Position numbers and translations under genes: made by a program. From positions 6,026 through 59,209 of the forward strand of contig JAHEDQ010000001.1 of the NCBI GenBank assembly GCA_024641125.1: DNA of 53,184 nt, read 5' to 3'. Below the pieces are notes generated by a model. That model made no database searches and was not told the origin of the DNA. It saw only the letters and a program-made list of their open reading frames with translations. Position 1 is the first letter of the stretch. Each line of letters opens with the position of its first letter. This document shows positions 8,846-17,617 of the stretch, in pieces. Source of the stretch: Candidatus Competibacteraceae bacterium. GTDB taxonomy: Bacteria; Pseudomonadota; Gammaproteobacteria; Competibacterales; JAHEDQ01.

Positions 8846-8890
8846 TGTACAGTCGTGACTGTGCGGTAAATATCCTAGACAATTAGTCGA
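8846..8890 (+). promoter_or_regulatory. probable promoter/operator of the MerR-type gene
   Basis: CAGTC-GT-GACTG (8850-8861) is a short palindrome overlapping TGTACA (8846-8851). TATCCT (8871-8876) could be a -10 element, with a long 19-base spacer typical of MerR-controlled promoters. The following GACAATTAGTC (8878-8888) shares AATTAGTC with the fasciclin promoter. The exact start site cannot be set from sequence. Confidence 0.45.
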
Positions 8891-8917
8891 CACGTCAAAG
8901 AAGAGTGTGCTCAAGCG

Positions 8918-9949
8918 ATGAGTGACGAAAGCCGCTCCGCCAAACCAGGCCCGAAATTGGCCGCGGCCGCAACGGCTGCGGAGGACAGCGATGGACAGTA
9001 CGGAATAGGGGCTGCTGCGCGCCTGTCAGGGTTGTCCGTCCATACTATCCGCATTTGGGAACGACGCTATCAAGCAGTCTTGGCCCAGCGCAGTCCCAAC
9101 GGACGCCGGTTCTACCTGCCCGGAGATGTAGAGCGGCTATGCCTTTTGAAACAACTGACGGACGCAAATCTTTCCATCGGCACTATCGCCAAACTATCCA
9201 CAGACCAACTCAAGGAGCGGGCGGAGGAACTGCTTCGGTTGGGGCGTTCAACGCCGTTTGAGACGGTGGACGTAGCCGTGTTCGGCGACTTCCTGCCGCA
9301 GCGGCTCAAGTCCGCCAAGCAGCATGGGACGTCCATGAACGTGCGTCTCGCGGCCAACGACCTGGTGCAGTTCAAGGCAGATCTACTGGGTCTCACGCTG
9401 GACGCGTTGGTTCTGGAGACACCCATTGTCGACGCTGCGACGGCTGATTTGCTGCGAGGCATGATGTCGTCATGCGGCGCTCAACGAGGGGTTGTAGTGT
9501 ACGGGTTTGGACGTCAGGAGGATGTGGATCACCTGCGCTCGCTGGGGTTTCGGGTGCTGCGCAGCCCGGTGGTCTTGGACGAGCTGGAGCAGGCCGTGTA
9601 TCAGCCTGAACTGAGGTTTAGCCGGACGGCCACTAAGCCGGCCAAAGAAGCGGCCTCGAACGTCCCGTACACCGATTCGGCAGCGGGTCCGCCACCGCTC
9701 CGCCGGTTCAACCGCGACCAACTGCAGACTCTGGCGCAGGCGTCGTCCGCGGTAGCATGCGAATGCCCAAGACACCTAGTGGATCTGGTCAATGATCTCA
9801 CCGCTTTCGAAATTTACAGCAGTGAATGCATTAATCTAAGCCCAAAGGACGCGGATCTGCACGCTTACCTGCATGATACGACAGCGCGCGCTCGCGCTTT
9901 GATCGAAGAAGCCTTGGATAGGGTTGCGACCGAGGAGGGGCTGCTCTAA
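8918..9949 (+). CDS. MerR-family regulator with degenerate cobalamin-binding-like domain
   Basis: The protein has 343 residues. The N-terminal 28 residues are Ala-rich and disordered. The MerR winged helix spans about 29-95 (YGIGAAARLSGLSVHTIRIWERRYQ, with recognition and wing motifs intact). Residues about 110-215 resemble the B12-binding fold of LitR/CarH regulators but lack the DxHxxG cobalamin-ligand motif, so B12 or light sensing is unlikely. The C-terminal part (CECPRHLVDLVNDLTAFEIYS onward) contains two Cys and a helical segment seen in a subgroup of these regulators. It is probably a repressor of the fasciclin gene and of itself, judged by the shared AATTAGTC site (inference). Confidence 0.85.
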   Translation: MSDESRSAKPGPKLAAAATAAEDSDGQYGIGAAARLSGLSVHTIRIWERRYQAVLAQRSPNGRRFYLPGDVERLCLLKQLTDANLSIGTIAKLSTDQLKERAEELLRLGRSTPFETVDVAVFGDFLPQRLKSAKQHGTSMNVRLAANDLVQFKADLLGLTLDALVLETPIVDAATADLLRGMMSSCGAQRGVVVYGFGRQEDVDHLRSLGFRVLRSPVVLDELEQAVYQPELRFSRTATKPAKEAASNVPYTDSAAGPPPLRRFNRDQLQTLAQASSAVACECPRHLVDLVNDLTAFEIYSSECINLSPKDADLHAYLHDTTARARALIEEALDRVATEEGLL

Positions 9950-10076
9950 CCATCCTGCAAATGACGCCTCGGAGTAGCATCGCTCTCGCCTTGTTCCGGC
10001 TGTGCGTGCCACTGGGCAAGGAGAGGCGTGGTAGATATCTGCTCATCATCGGCGCAGGGTGAGCATCGGTCCAGGT

Positions 10077-11537
10077 CTACAAGTAGGGTGTCGTAAGCCT
10101 CGCCACCCCGTCCCTGAGTTTGATCGCCAGGCTTCGGCCATCCATATCGGCGAGCGTGACCTCGCGGGCTTGTGCGGCCTTGATGCTTACCAGCCGCTCA
10201 AGATCCGCTCCGAGAGCCGCGTCATAGCATTCCACGTTGAGTTCGAAGTTGAGTCGCAAACTGCGCGGGTCCCAGTTGGTTGATCCGACCAGACTCCAGA
10301 CACCATCGACCAGAAACAATTTTGTGTGGTCGAATGGCTGGGGTGTCACGAAAATTCGGCACCCCTTGGAAAGCACCTGCCAGTACATGGCACTGGAGGC
10401 CCACTGGACCAAGGCTATGTTGCTTTTCTCCGGCAGGTATATCTGAACGTCAACGCCCCGCAGGGCCGCGACTCCAAGTGCGCGGGACAGCTCATCTGTG
10501 GGGAGAAAGTAAGGGGTCAGGATGCGGATGCTGGTCTGTGCCACCGACAAAGCAGCAAGCAGCGTATCCTGCATCTTACCGAGATCTTCGTCTGGGCCGC
10601 TGGCAATGGCCCTGGCCCAGACCGCCCCTTTCCGTGGCAGTTGTGGAAACCATTTCGCGCCGGCCAGGGACTCGTGGGTGACGAATCCCCAGTCCGTGAC
10701 GAAGGCCTGCTGCAAATGGGCCACCACCGGTCCTTCAAACCGAAAATGCAGGCACTGCACCGGGTCCGCCGGGTTCAGCGACAGCCAGTGGCCCTCCCGA
10801 ATATTGGTACCGCCTGTGTAGCCGATGCGGCCGTCCACCACCAGAATTTTGCGGTGATTGCGCAGATTGGCGTAGGGCGACAATCGGGCCAGCCGCGTCG
10901 GCAGGAACACGGCGGTACGAATTCCCCGGGCGGCAAGACGTTGCGGCATTTCGGGTTGGCTGTATCCGGCACCAACCGCGTCGATCAACACCCGCACTTC
11001 GACGCCCCTGTCCTGGGCACCCAGCAATGCCTCCATAAAGGCCTTGCCGGCGCGGTCGCTGTCGAAGATGTAACTGGCGAGGGAGACGGAGCATGCCGCG
11101 GCGTCGATTGCCGACAACATATCCGGGTAAGCTTGATCTCCGTTCAGCAACGGCCGCACCTTGTTACCCTGAAGCAGCGCGCTACCGGTCAGCCGGGAAC
11201 CCGCTTCTGCCAATCCGGACAGGTGGGGATGCCGGGTCCGGAGCTGTGAGGGGCAATGCTCTGGACTGGCCCCCTGTCCGGGTGCCAGCTTGGCCTGCGA
11301 GATTTGTGGGATGCCGAGCGAGACCGCTTTGCGTTGTATCCGGTTGATGCCAAGCATGTAGTACAACAGGGCGCCTGCCCAAGGGGCGAGCCACACCAGC
11401 CCGACCCAGGCGATTACCGATCGGCTGTCGCGCTTGCGCAAAACGATATGCACCGTGGCGCCGATAGCGACTCCGAGTCCGACAACGGCCAACAGCCATG
11501 GCCACAAGGTCTCCAACAGACGCAGCAGCGTATTCAT
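10077..11537 (-). CDS. cls: cardiolipin synthase
   Basis: The protein has 486 residues. It has two N-terminal membrane helices (about 8-28 and 42-62, PLDc_N domain), then two phospholipase-D domains with HKD motifs at HRKILVVDG (His228, Lys230) and HTKLFLVDG (His404, Lys406). Each is followed by the expected GGTN and GSTN segments. The enzyme condenses two phosphatidylglycerols, or PG with another phospholipid, into cardiolipin at the inner membrane. The length and topology fit ClsA. The gene is divergent from the DUF6164 membrane protein, with 215 bases between, and no regulatory motif was recognised there. Confidence 0.94.
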   Translation of the reverse strand: MNTLLRLLETLWPWLLAVVGLGVAIGATVHIVLRKRDSRSVIAWVGLVWLAPWAGALLYYMLGINRIQRKAVSLGIPQISQAKLAPGQGASPEHCPSQLRTRHPHLSGLAEAGSRLTGSALLQGNKVRPLLNGDQAYPDMLSAIDAAACSVSLASYIFDSDRAGKAFMEALLGAQDRGVEVRVLIDAVGAGYSQPEMPQRLAARGIRTAVFLPTRLARLSPYANLRNHRKILVVDGRIGYTGGTNIREGHWLSLNPADPVQCLHFRFEGPVVAHLQQAFVTDWGFVTHESLAGAKWFPQLPRKGAVWARAIASGPDEDLGKMQDTLLAALSVAQTSIRILTPYFLPTDELSRALGVAALRGVDVQIYLPEKSNIALVQWASSAMYWQVLSKGCRIFVTPQPFDHTKLFLVDGVWSLVGSTNWDPRSLRLNFELNVECYDAALGADLERLVSIKAAQAREVTLADMDGRSLAIKLRDGVARLTTPYL

Positions 11538-11752
11538 GCCGCCGAAGTATAAGTGGATTCACTCACCGACAGCGGCAGTTTTGACCGGTGTCGTGCCGGC
11601 CTGTTGCGTGCGCAGCAGAATGCCATCATTGTCCTCCGTGGATCTGTGGCAGGTGGTAAAGGGCCACCGTGCCTTGGACGCCAACTGTTGTTCAAAATGG
11701 ATGCGGGTTTGAATTCAGAGATCGCCGCCTCGGTCTTGGAGGATGGATAGCA

Positions 11753-12118
11753 ATGCCCCACCAGCTTTTGAGTCTACGGAACGTGCCTGAGGATGAAGCC
11801 GAGCAGGTGCGCCGATTGCTGGAAGCAAACGGCATCGATTACTACGAGACGCCGGCGAGTCTATGGGGTGTGTCCGGCGGCGCGATCTGGCTCAAGGACG
11901 ATCAGTCCGTTGCGCGGGCCAGGGATTTGCTGAACGACTACCAGGTTCAGCGTGCCCAGGACATGCGGACGCTACACCTTGAACAGCGGCGGGCCGGTGG
12001 GGTCGATACCCTATGGGGGCGCGTCCGCAGGGACCCGTTCCGGACGTTGCTGTATCTCGCCGTGGTTGTTCTGGTACTTTACCTGTCCACCAAACCGTTT
12101 CTCGACTTCGGCGGTTGA
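11753..12118 (+). CDS. DUF6164 family membrane protein
   Basis: The protein has 121 residues from the ATG at 11753, preceded by GGAGG. An ACT/DUF2007-like N-terminal half (LLSLRNVPEDEAEQVRRLL...GIDYYET) is followed by a charged helix and one C-terminal membrane span (TLLYLAVVVLVLYLSTKPF). This layout matches the DUF6164 proteins of gammaproteobacteria, whose function is unknown. The soluble part should face the cytoplasm if the N-terminus is inside. Confidence 0.85.
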   Translation: MPHQLLSLRNVPEDEAEQVRRLLEANGIDYYETPASLWGVSGGAIWLKDDQSVARARDLLNDYQVQRAQDMRTLHLEQRRAGGVDTLWGRVRRDPFRTLLYLAVVVLVLYLSTKPFLDFGG

Positions 12119-12139
12119 TCTCGCCGGCGGATCAGGGCG

Positions 12140-12159
12140 GCTGACCGGCGGTGGTCAGC
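12140..12159. terminator. hairpin between convergent genes
   Basis: GCTGACC (12140-12146) and GGTCAGC (12153-12159) form a perfect 7-base stem with a 6-base loop. It lies just after the DUF6164 stop and before the convergent fghA end. There is no T-tract, so a bidirectional terminator role is only plausible. Confidence 0.4.
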
Positions 12160-12270
12160 ATCGCCCCGGCCGTCTGCGCCGGTCCCCCCGCAAACCGGCC
12201 CAAAAGCAGCGCGCTCTGGTTTATCCGCGCAATACGGACGTGCCCGACCGCTCTCCCTGCCCGAGTAGAG

Positions 12271-13107
12271 TCAGCGGTTCAGGGTCGCCGCGTGATAGGC
12301 CAGGTGCTCGCCGATGAAGGTTGCGATGAAGTGGTAGCTATGATCGTAGCCATCCTGAAGCCTCAGCGTGATGGGCAAATCGCGTTCCTCGCAGGCCCGC
12401 ACCAGGTCTTGCGGATGGAGCTGATCGGCAAGAAACTCGTCATTGGTCCCCTGGTCGATCAACATGGGCAGAGCCTCGGCGCCTGATTCAACCAGACAGG
12501 TCGCGTCGTAGGCCGCCCATGCATCCCTATCCGGTCCCAGGTAAGCCGTGAAGCAGCCCTCGCCCCAACCGCAGTTGACCGGATTGCATATGGGTGAGAA
12601 GGCGGACACCGAACTGTAGACGCCAGGGTTTTTAAGGGCACAGATCAGCGCGCCATGCCCCCCCATGGAGTGGCCGGTGATGGATTTGAGACCCGCGGTG
12701 ACGGGGAACTTGTCCTCCACCAGGGCCGGAAGCTCCCGGGTCACATAGTCATACATTTGATAATGGCGCGACCAGGGACTTTGCGTGGCATTGACATAGA
12801 ACCCTGCGCCCATTCCCAGGTCGTAGCGGTCCGGCTCGTCGGCCACATCTTCGCCGCGCGGACTGGTGTCGGGAATGATCAGCGCGAGCCCCAACTCCGA
12901 CGCATAGCGTTGCGCGCCTGCCTTGACCCGGAAGTTATCGTCTGTGCAGGTCAGGCCGGAAAGCCAGTAAACCGCCGGCACCGGCCTGCGCTCGGTTTGT
13001 GGGGGAAGATAGACCGAGAAGGTCATGTTGCAGTCGCAGGACCTCGATCCGTGCTGATATCGGTTCAGCCAGCCGCCGAACTCCTTGACGCTTTCAATTT
13101 GTTCCAC
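12271..13107 (-). CDS. fghA: S-formylglutathione hydrolase
   Basis: The protein has 278 residues, the usual length (about 280). It hydrolyses S-formylglutathione to formate and glutathione, the second step of glutathione-dependent formaldehyde oxidation. It is an esterase-D-type alpha/beta hydrolase with nucleophile elbow GHSMGGHGA, the YWLSGLTCTDDNF segment and the C-terminal DGYDHSYHFI containing the catalytic His. The start is a GTG at 13107 with GAGGG about 8 bases upstream, 10 bases after the adhC stop, so the two form an operon. Confidence 0.95.
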   Translation of the reverse strand: MEQIESVKEFGGWLNRYQHGSRSCDCNMTFSVYLPPQTERRPVPAVYWLSGLTCTDDNFRVKAGAQRYASELGLALIIPDTSPRGEDVADEPDRYDLGMGAGFYVNATQSPWSRHYQMYDYVTRELPALVEDKFPVTAGLKSITGHSMGGHGALICALKNPGVYSSVSAFSPICNPVNCGWGEGCFTAYLGPDRDAWAAYDATCLVESGAEALPMLIDQGTNDEFLADQLHPQDLVRACEERDLPITLRLQDGYDHSYHFIATFIGEHLAYHAATLNR

Positions 13108-13117
13108 AAAACGGCCC

Positions 13118-14227
13118 TCAGAAAATGATGACCGAGCGAATGCTCTTGCCTTCGTGCATCAGATCGAACGCGGTGTTTATTTCCTCCAGCGGCATGGTGT
13201 GGGTCACCATGGAGTCGAGCTCGATTTGACCTTGCATGTATTTGTCCACATAGCCGGGCAGCTGAGTTCGGCCCTTCACGCCACCGAAGGCGGTCCCTTT
13301 CCAGGTACGACCGGTGACCAGTTGAAACGGACGGGTGTGGATTTCCTTGCCTGCGCCGGCTACGCCGATGATGGTGGAGACGCCCCAGCCCATGTGACAG
13401 CATTCCAGCGCCTCGCGCATGACCTCCACATTGCCTATGCACTCGAATGAGTAGTCGACGCCGCCGTTGGTCATTTCCACGATCGCCTCGGTGGTGGTCA
13501 CGTCCAGTTCGGCCGGGTTGACGAAATCGGTGGCGCCCAGCGCCTTGGCGATCTCGAATTTGTCACGGTTCAAGTCCACCGCAATGATACGCCCGGCTTT
13601 GGCCATAACCGCACCCTGGATCACGGACAAGCCGATGCCCCCCAATCCGAACACGGCTACGGTCGAACCCGATTCCACCTTGGCCGTATTCAGCACCGCG
13701 CCGATGCCGGTGGTGACGCCGCAGCCCAGCAGACACACCTTGTCTAACGGCGCCGCCGGATTGACCTTTGCAAGAGCGATCTCCGGCACAACGGTGTACT
13801 CGGAAAACGTGGAGCAGCCCATGTAGTGGAAGATCGGCTTGCCGTTCAAAGAGAAGCGGCGGCTGTGGTCCGGCATGTAACCGGTCCACACGGTTGCGGC
13901 GATGGATTGGCAGAGGTTGGTTTTGTCTGAGTGACAGTACTCGCATACCCCGCACTCGGGGATGTAGAGCGGAATCACGTGGTCGCCGGGCTTGAGGTCC
14001 TTGACCCCCGGACCGCATTCCAGAACCTCGCACCCGCCCTCATGGCCCAGCACGCAGGGGAAAGCCGCCTCCGGGTCTTCGCCGGACAGCGTGAACGCAT
14101 CCGTGTGACAAACCCCCGATGCCACCACTTTGAGCAAAACCTCGCCCTCCTTCGGGCCTTCCACTTCAATTTGCTCGATCTCGAGAGGCTTTTGCGCCTC
14201 CCAGGCTACGGCCGCGCGTGCTTTCAT
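13118..14227 (-). CDS. adhC: S-(hydroxymethyl)glutathione dehydrogenase / class III alcohol dehydrogenase
   Basis: The protein has 369 residues from the ATG at 14227, with GGAGAG upstream. An upstream extension to 14308 has no family similarity. It oxidises the spontaneous formaldehyde-glutathione adduct with NAD. Catalytic-zinc ligands are in [17 protein letters not shown] and LGCGVTTG. The four structural-zinc Cys are in [15 protein letters not shown]. The Rossmann motif is GLGGIG. First gene of the adhC-fghA pair. Formaldehyde would arise from N-demethylation by the DMGDH-family protein at the right end of the window. Confidence 0.96.
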   Translation of the reverse strand: MKARAAVAWEAQKPLEIEQIEVEGPKEGEVLLKVVASGVCHTDAFTLSGEDPEAAFPCVLGHEGGCEVLECGPGVKDLKPGDHVIPLYIPECGVCEYCHSDKTNLCQSIAATVWTGYMPDHSRRFSLNGKPIFHYMGCSTFSEYTVVPEIALAKVNPAAPLDKVCLLGCGVTTGIGAVLNTAKVESGSTVAVFGLGGIGLSVIQGAVMAKAGRIIAVDLNRDKFEIAKALGATDFVNPAELDVTTTEAIVEMTNGGVDYSFECIGNVEVMREALECCHMGWGVSTIIGVAGAGKEIHTRPFQLVTGRTWKGTAFGGVKGRTQLPGYVDKYMQGQIELDSMVTHTMPLEEINTAFDLMHEGKSIRSVIIF

Positions 14228-14607
14228 ACCTTTACTCTCCTCACAGATGATGGGCGTAATGCCCGACGGGTCAACGGCGTCGCGATGTGACCCTGGATGC
14301 GTGGCCACTTCAGATGCTTCCCCAGAGCGCGCCCCCGGACGCCTGCTTGGGACTGTGGGAAGCTGCGTCGAGGGCCCGGTGGCCTTGTCATTACTGGTTT
14401 ACCGACCCAGCGAATAGTAGGCTGGGCTGGCCGTAATGCCAAACCGCGTTCCATAGTGGGGTATTCAGGTGTCCTTGATCAATCGGGAAGGTGTCCTCGA
14501 GCGACCGGATTGGCGCCATCGATCGCCCCGGCTTGGTGCGTGATCCACCGTCACATGGCTTGGAGTCATGCGCGTTGTGCCACTATCATCGCGGGCCAGA
14601 ACAATCC
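14228..14607. other. divergent intergenic region adhC / deacetylase
   Basis: About 380 bases between divergent genes. No gene, tRNA or strong promoter was recognised. Part of it (14491-14607) is in frame with the deacetylase and could be coding if a GTG at 14491 were used, but that leader has no family similarity. Confidence 0.35.
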
Positions 14608-15375
14608 GTGACCGCACCCGCCATGTCCGTCGCCGCACCCGCCCTTCCGCCCATATCCATTCTGATGTATCACCAGGTCGGTGAGTTCAGCTCCCCGCAA
14701 AAACACCGGGCCAGCTTCTGCCACGTCAAGCGATTCACCGCTCAAATGCGCTTTCTCAAGCGCTACGGGTATAACGTTGTGTCTTTGGACCAGGCCGTTG
14801 CAGCGCTGTTTCATGGTCAGCCATTGACGGGGCGGCCGGTGGTGCTGACCTTCGACGACGGCTATCGCAACTTTCTCGAGTACGCGTTTCCGGTGCTCAG
14901 CCGGCACCGGTTCCCGGCTACCGTGTTTCTGGTTACGGGCCGCATCGGACAGGACTCCGATTGGGTGCGCAGGGCCGGGCGCCAGGCCGCGACGCTGATG
15001 AGCGTTGCCGAGATTCGGGACCTGTCCGCCCGGGGAATAGGATTCGGAGCCCACAGTGTCACGCACCCGCGTCTGTCGCAGATCCGAACCGAGCGGATGC
15101 GTGAGGAAGTACAGAGCAGCAAGACGCAGTTGGAAGCCATACTGCAGTCGCCGGTGGCCCATTTCTGCTACCCCTACGGCGACTACGACCCGGCGGTGCG
15201 GGATGCGGTGGCGAATGCCGGGTTTCAGACTGGACTGACCTGTATCCGAGGGGCGGCCAACGCCGCCGACAATGCCTTCGAGATTCCCCGCAAAGCCATA
15301 TCCTATGGCGATTCCCTGGCGGGATACTGGTGGAAGCTGCACATGAAACATCGGCGCAAGGACCCGGCTGGGTGA
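14608..15375 (+). CDS. polysaccharide deacetylase family protein
   Basis: About 255 residues from the GTG at 14608; an ATG at 14623 and a GTG at 14491 are alternatives, and no start has a strong ribosome-binding site. The NodB-homology domain (CE4) begins at ISILMYHQVGEF. LTFDDGY holds the catalytic/metal Asp pair, HSVTHPRLS holds the two metal-binding His, and CYPYGDYD is the usual later motif. Such enzymes remove N- or O-acetyl groups from glycans. No signal peptide is evident, so it may act in the cytoplasm on a lipid-linked precursor. It heads the glycan block and probably acts on that glycan. Confidence 0.88.
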   Translation: MTAPAMSVAAPALPPISILMYHQVGEFSSPQKHRASFCHVKRFTAQMRFLKRYGYNVVSLDQAVAALFHGQPLTGRPVVLTFDDGYRNFLEYAFPVLSRHRFPATVFLVTGRIGQDSDWVRRAGRQAATLMSVAEIRDLSARGIGFGAHSVTHPRLSQIRTERMREEVQSSKTQLEAILQSPVAHFCYPYGDYDPAVRDAVANAGFQTGLTCIRGAANAADNAFEIPRKAISYGDSLAGYWWKLHMKHRRKDPAG

Positions 15376-15438
15376 CCGTCCCCCTGAATAAAGCTGGTAT
15401 AGTCCGGCGGCGGACGGCAGGGGTGCGGAACGGGTCGT

Positions 15439-16521
15439 GTGGCCGGTTTGATCAGATCCATACATATATTGGGAAGTCGTCAGTTTGGCGGCGCTGACCA
15501 GTTTTTCGTTCGCTTGGTGCGTGCCCTGGGCGAGGCCGGCCATCCAACCCTGGCGGTGACCCGCCCCGACAGTCCGGTGGCCCAAGCGTTGGCGGAATCT
15601 GGACATGAACAGGTGCAGATACCCATGGCGAACGGCTGGGACCTGGCCTCGGCCTGGCGTATTCGCCGACTGGTGGCGGATTGGGATCCGGATATCGTGC
15701 AGACCTATATGGGCCGCGCAACCCGGTTGACCCGTTTGCCCAGGAGGCGGCGCGCCATCCACCTGGCCCGCCTTGGTGGCTATTACAAGATCCGGGGCTA
15801 CTATCGGCATGCCGATGGATGGATCGGGAATACACAAGGGGTCTGTGACTACCTGGCCGGTGCCGGTCTGCCCCCTGATCGGATCTGGCGGATCGCCAAT
15901 TTTGTGCCCGAACCGAGCCCCTGCGGGCCCGATGAACTTGCCGGAATACGGGCCGATAGACAGTTGCCCGAGGGCGCCTGGCTGATTTTTGCCCTGGGCC
16001 GCTTTATCGACATCAAGGGTTTCGACGATCTTCTTCAGGCGCTGGCTTTGCTGGCAAACAGTGTCGGCGATCGATCGGTGCACCTGATGATTGCTGGCGA
16101 TGGGCCCATGAAACAGACGCTGCACGATCTTAGCCGGAAACTGGGGTTGACGGAGCGCGTGACCTGGCTCGGTTGGTGCGCCGATCCAACCCCCTATTTC
16201 CGGCTCTGCGATCTGATGGTTTGTCCTTCACGTCATGAAACCCTGGGCAATGTCATCCTGGAGGCCTGGCGGCACCGATGCCCGGTGGTCTCCACCACCA
16301 CGCCCGGCGCCCGCGAGATCGCCACCGATGGGGAAAACGCCTGGCTATGCCCGGTGAAGGCGCCGCCCAAGTTGGCTGCCTCCATCGGTAAGGCGCTGGC
16401 GGCGCCAGCGGGGGAGCGTGCGCGCAGGGCTGATCAGGGTTTCGAGACGGTGATAGGAGAGTATGGCCGGGAGGCGATCCTGAACGCCTATGTCGGCCTG
16501 TACGATCGCCTGCGTGGCTGA
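15439..16521 (+). CDS. glycosyltransferase family 4 protein
   Basis: The protein has 360 residues from a GTG at 15439. The GT-B fold is clear: the N-terminal ILGSRQFGGADQFFVRLVRAL loop binds acceptor, LIFALGRFIDIKGFDDLLQAL begins the donor domain, and CPSRHETLGNVILEAW is the GT4 E(x)7E-type nucleotide-sugar motif. It probably transfers a hexose to LPS core or another surface glycan on the cytoplasmic face of the inner membrane. The gene overlaps the GT9 gene by 32 bases if that gene starts at 16490. Confidence 0.92.
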   Translation: MAGLIRSIHILGSRQFGGADQFFVRLVRALGEAGHPTLAVTRPDSPVAQALAESGHEQVQIPMANGWDLASAWRIRRLVADWDPDIVQTYMGRATRLTRLPRRRRAIHLARLGGYYKIRGYYRHADGWIGNTQGVCDYLAGAGLPPDRIWRIANFVPEPSPCGPDELAGIRADRQLPEGAWLIFALGRFIDIKGFDDLLQALALLANSVGDRSVHLMIAGDGPMKQTLHDLSRKLGLTERVTWLGWCADPTPYFRLCDLMVCPSRHETLGNVILEAWRHRCPVVSTTTPGAREIATDGENAWLCPVKAPPKLAASIGKALAAPAGERARRADQGFETVIGEYGREAILNAYVGLYDRLRG

Positions 16522-17581
16522 GGTTCAGCTGCCCGCCCCGCCGCGTCGGGTGCTGATCATCCGGCCCAGCGCCATAGGGGATGTGATCATGGCATCCGGC
16601 ATTATCCCAGTGTTGCGTGCGGCGTGGCCCCGGGCCCATCTGGCCTGGCTGGCCGAGCCCATGGTGGCGGGCCTGCTGAGCGACAATCCCCGCATCGACC
16701 AGATTATCCTGTGGCCAAAGACCGAATGGCGCGCCCTATGGCGGGCACGCCGTTTTGGTGAGTTGAGCCGCGCAATCGTCACTTTTCGACAGACGCTGCG
16801 CCAGGCCTCGTTCGATCTGGTGATCGATATCCAAGGATTGCTGAAATCCGGACTACTGGCTTGGCTTACCGGCGCACCCATACGTCTCGGCCTGGGTTCC
16901 CGTGAGGGCAGCCAGCGTTTTATGTCTCAGGTCATTCGCCCGCCCGGAGGGGACAGACGCATCGGTTCCGAGTACCGCCACCTGCTGACCGCCCTCGGCC
17001 TGGACCAGGTCGGCTATGCCATGGATCTGGTTGTGTCCCCAGCCACCCGCAAAAAGGCAAGGAGTACATTGCGGCGTATGGGAGGTGGTCGGCCGTATTC
17101 GGTGTTGGCTCCCTTTACCACCCGACCCCAGAAACATTGGTTCGAGGACCGTTGGCACAGTCTTGCGGTTCGAATGCCGGAACAGGTCGGTGGAGATGTG
17201 GTGATTCTGGGTGGTCCAGGCGATACCGAAGAGGCGGGGCGCATTGTCAGGGGACTGGGACCTGGTGTAACGAATCTGGCGGGCGCGTGCTCCCTGGCCG
17301 AGTCCATTGCACTGATCCAGGACGCGCAACTTCTGGTGGGCGTTGATACCGGTCTCACCCATGCGGGCGTGGCGGCTCGAATCCCTACCGTGGCATTGTT
17401 TGGATCGACCCGGCCCTATCTGGATACCGGGTACGATGGCGGACGGGTTCTGTATAACGCCCTGGCCTGCTCTCCCTGTAGACGCAAACCCACTTGTGGC
17501 GGACTTTTTACCTGTATGCGCGAACATCGGGTGGAAACGGTGCTGCAGATGGCGCGGACGTTGATGGCGGGTGGCGCGTGA
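16490..17581 (+). CDS. glycosyltransferase family 9 (heptosyltransferase-like)
   Basis: Up to 363 residues; a GTG at 16514 is an alternative start that shortens it by 8. The N-terminal RVLIIRPSAIGDVIMASGIIP is the ADP-heptose:LPS heptosyltransferase motif, and GVDTGLTHAGVAARIPTVALFG near residue 285 is the donor-binding loop. Four Cys cluster near the C-terminus (CSPCRRKPTCGGLFTC), as in many WaaC/WaaQ-type enzymes. The likely role is transfer of heptose, or a related sugar, to the LPS inner core. The exact acceptor is unknown. It lies between two GT4 genes on the same strand. Confidence 0.92.
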   Translation: MSACTIACVAEVQLPAPPRRVLIIRPSAIGDVIMASGIIPVLRAAWPRAHLAWLAEPMVAGLLSDNPRIDQIILWPKTEWRALWRARRFGELSRAIVTFRQTLRQASFDLVIDIQGLLKSGLLAWLTGAPIRLGLGSREGSQRFMSQVIRPPGGDRRIGSEYRHLLTALGLDQVGYAMDLVVSPATRKKARSTLRRMGGGRPYSVLAPFTTRPQKHWFEDRWHSLAVRMPEQVGGDVVILGGPGDTEEAGRIVRGLGPGVTNLAGACSLAESIALIQDAQLLVGVDTGLTHAGVAARIPTVALFGSTRPYLDTGYDGGRVLYNALACSPCRRKPTCGGLFTCMREHRVETVLQMARTLMAGGA

Positions 17582-17617
17582 TCAGCCGGCGCGTCCCCAT
17601 CGGCAGGGTCGCCCGCC

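Noticed and set aside
14566-16125. 519-codon minus-strand open frame
   Set aside because: It is antisense to the deacetylase and GT4 genes, which have clear motifs; the antisense translation is low-complexity and typical of high-GC shadows.
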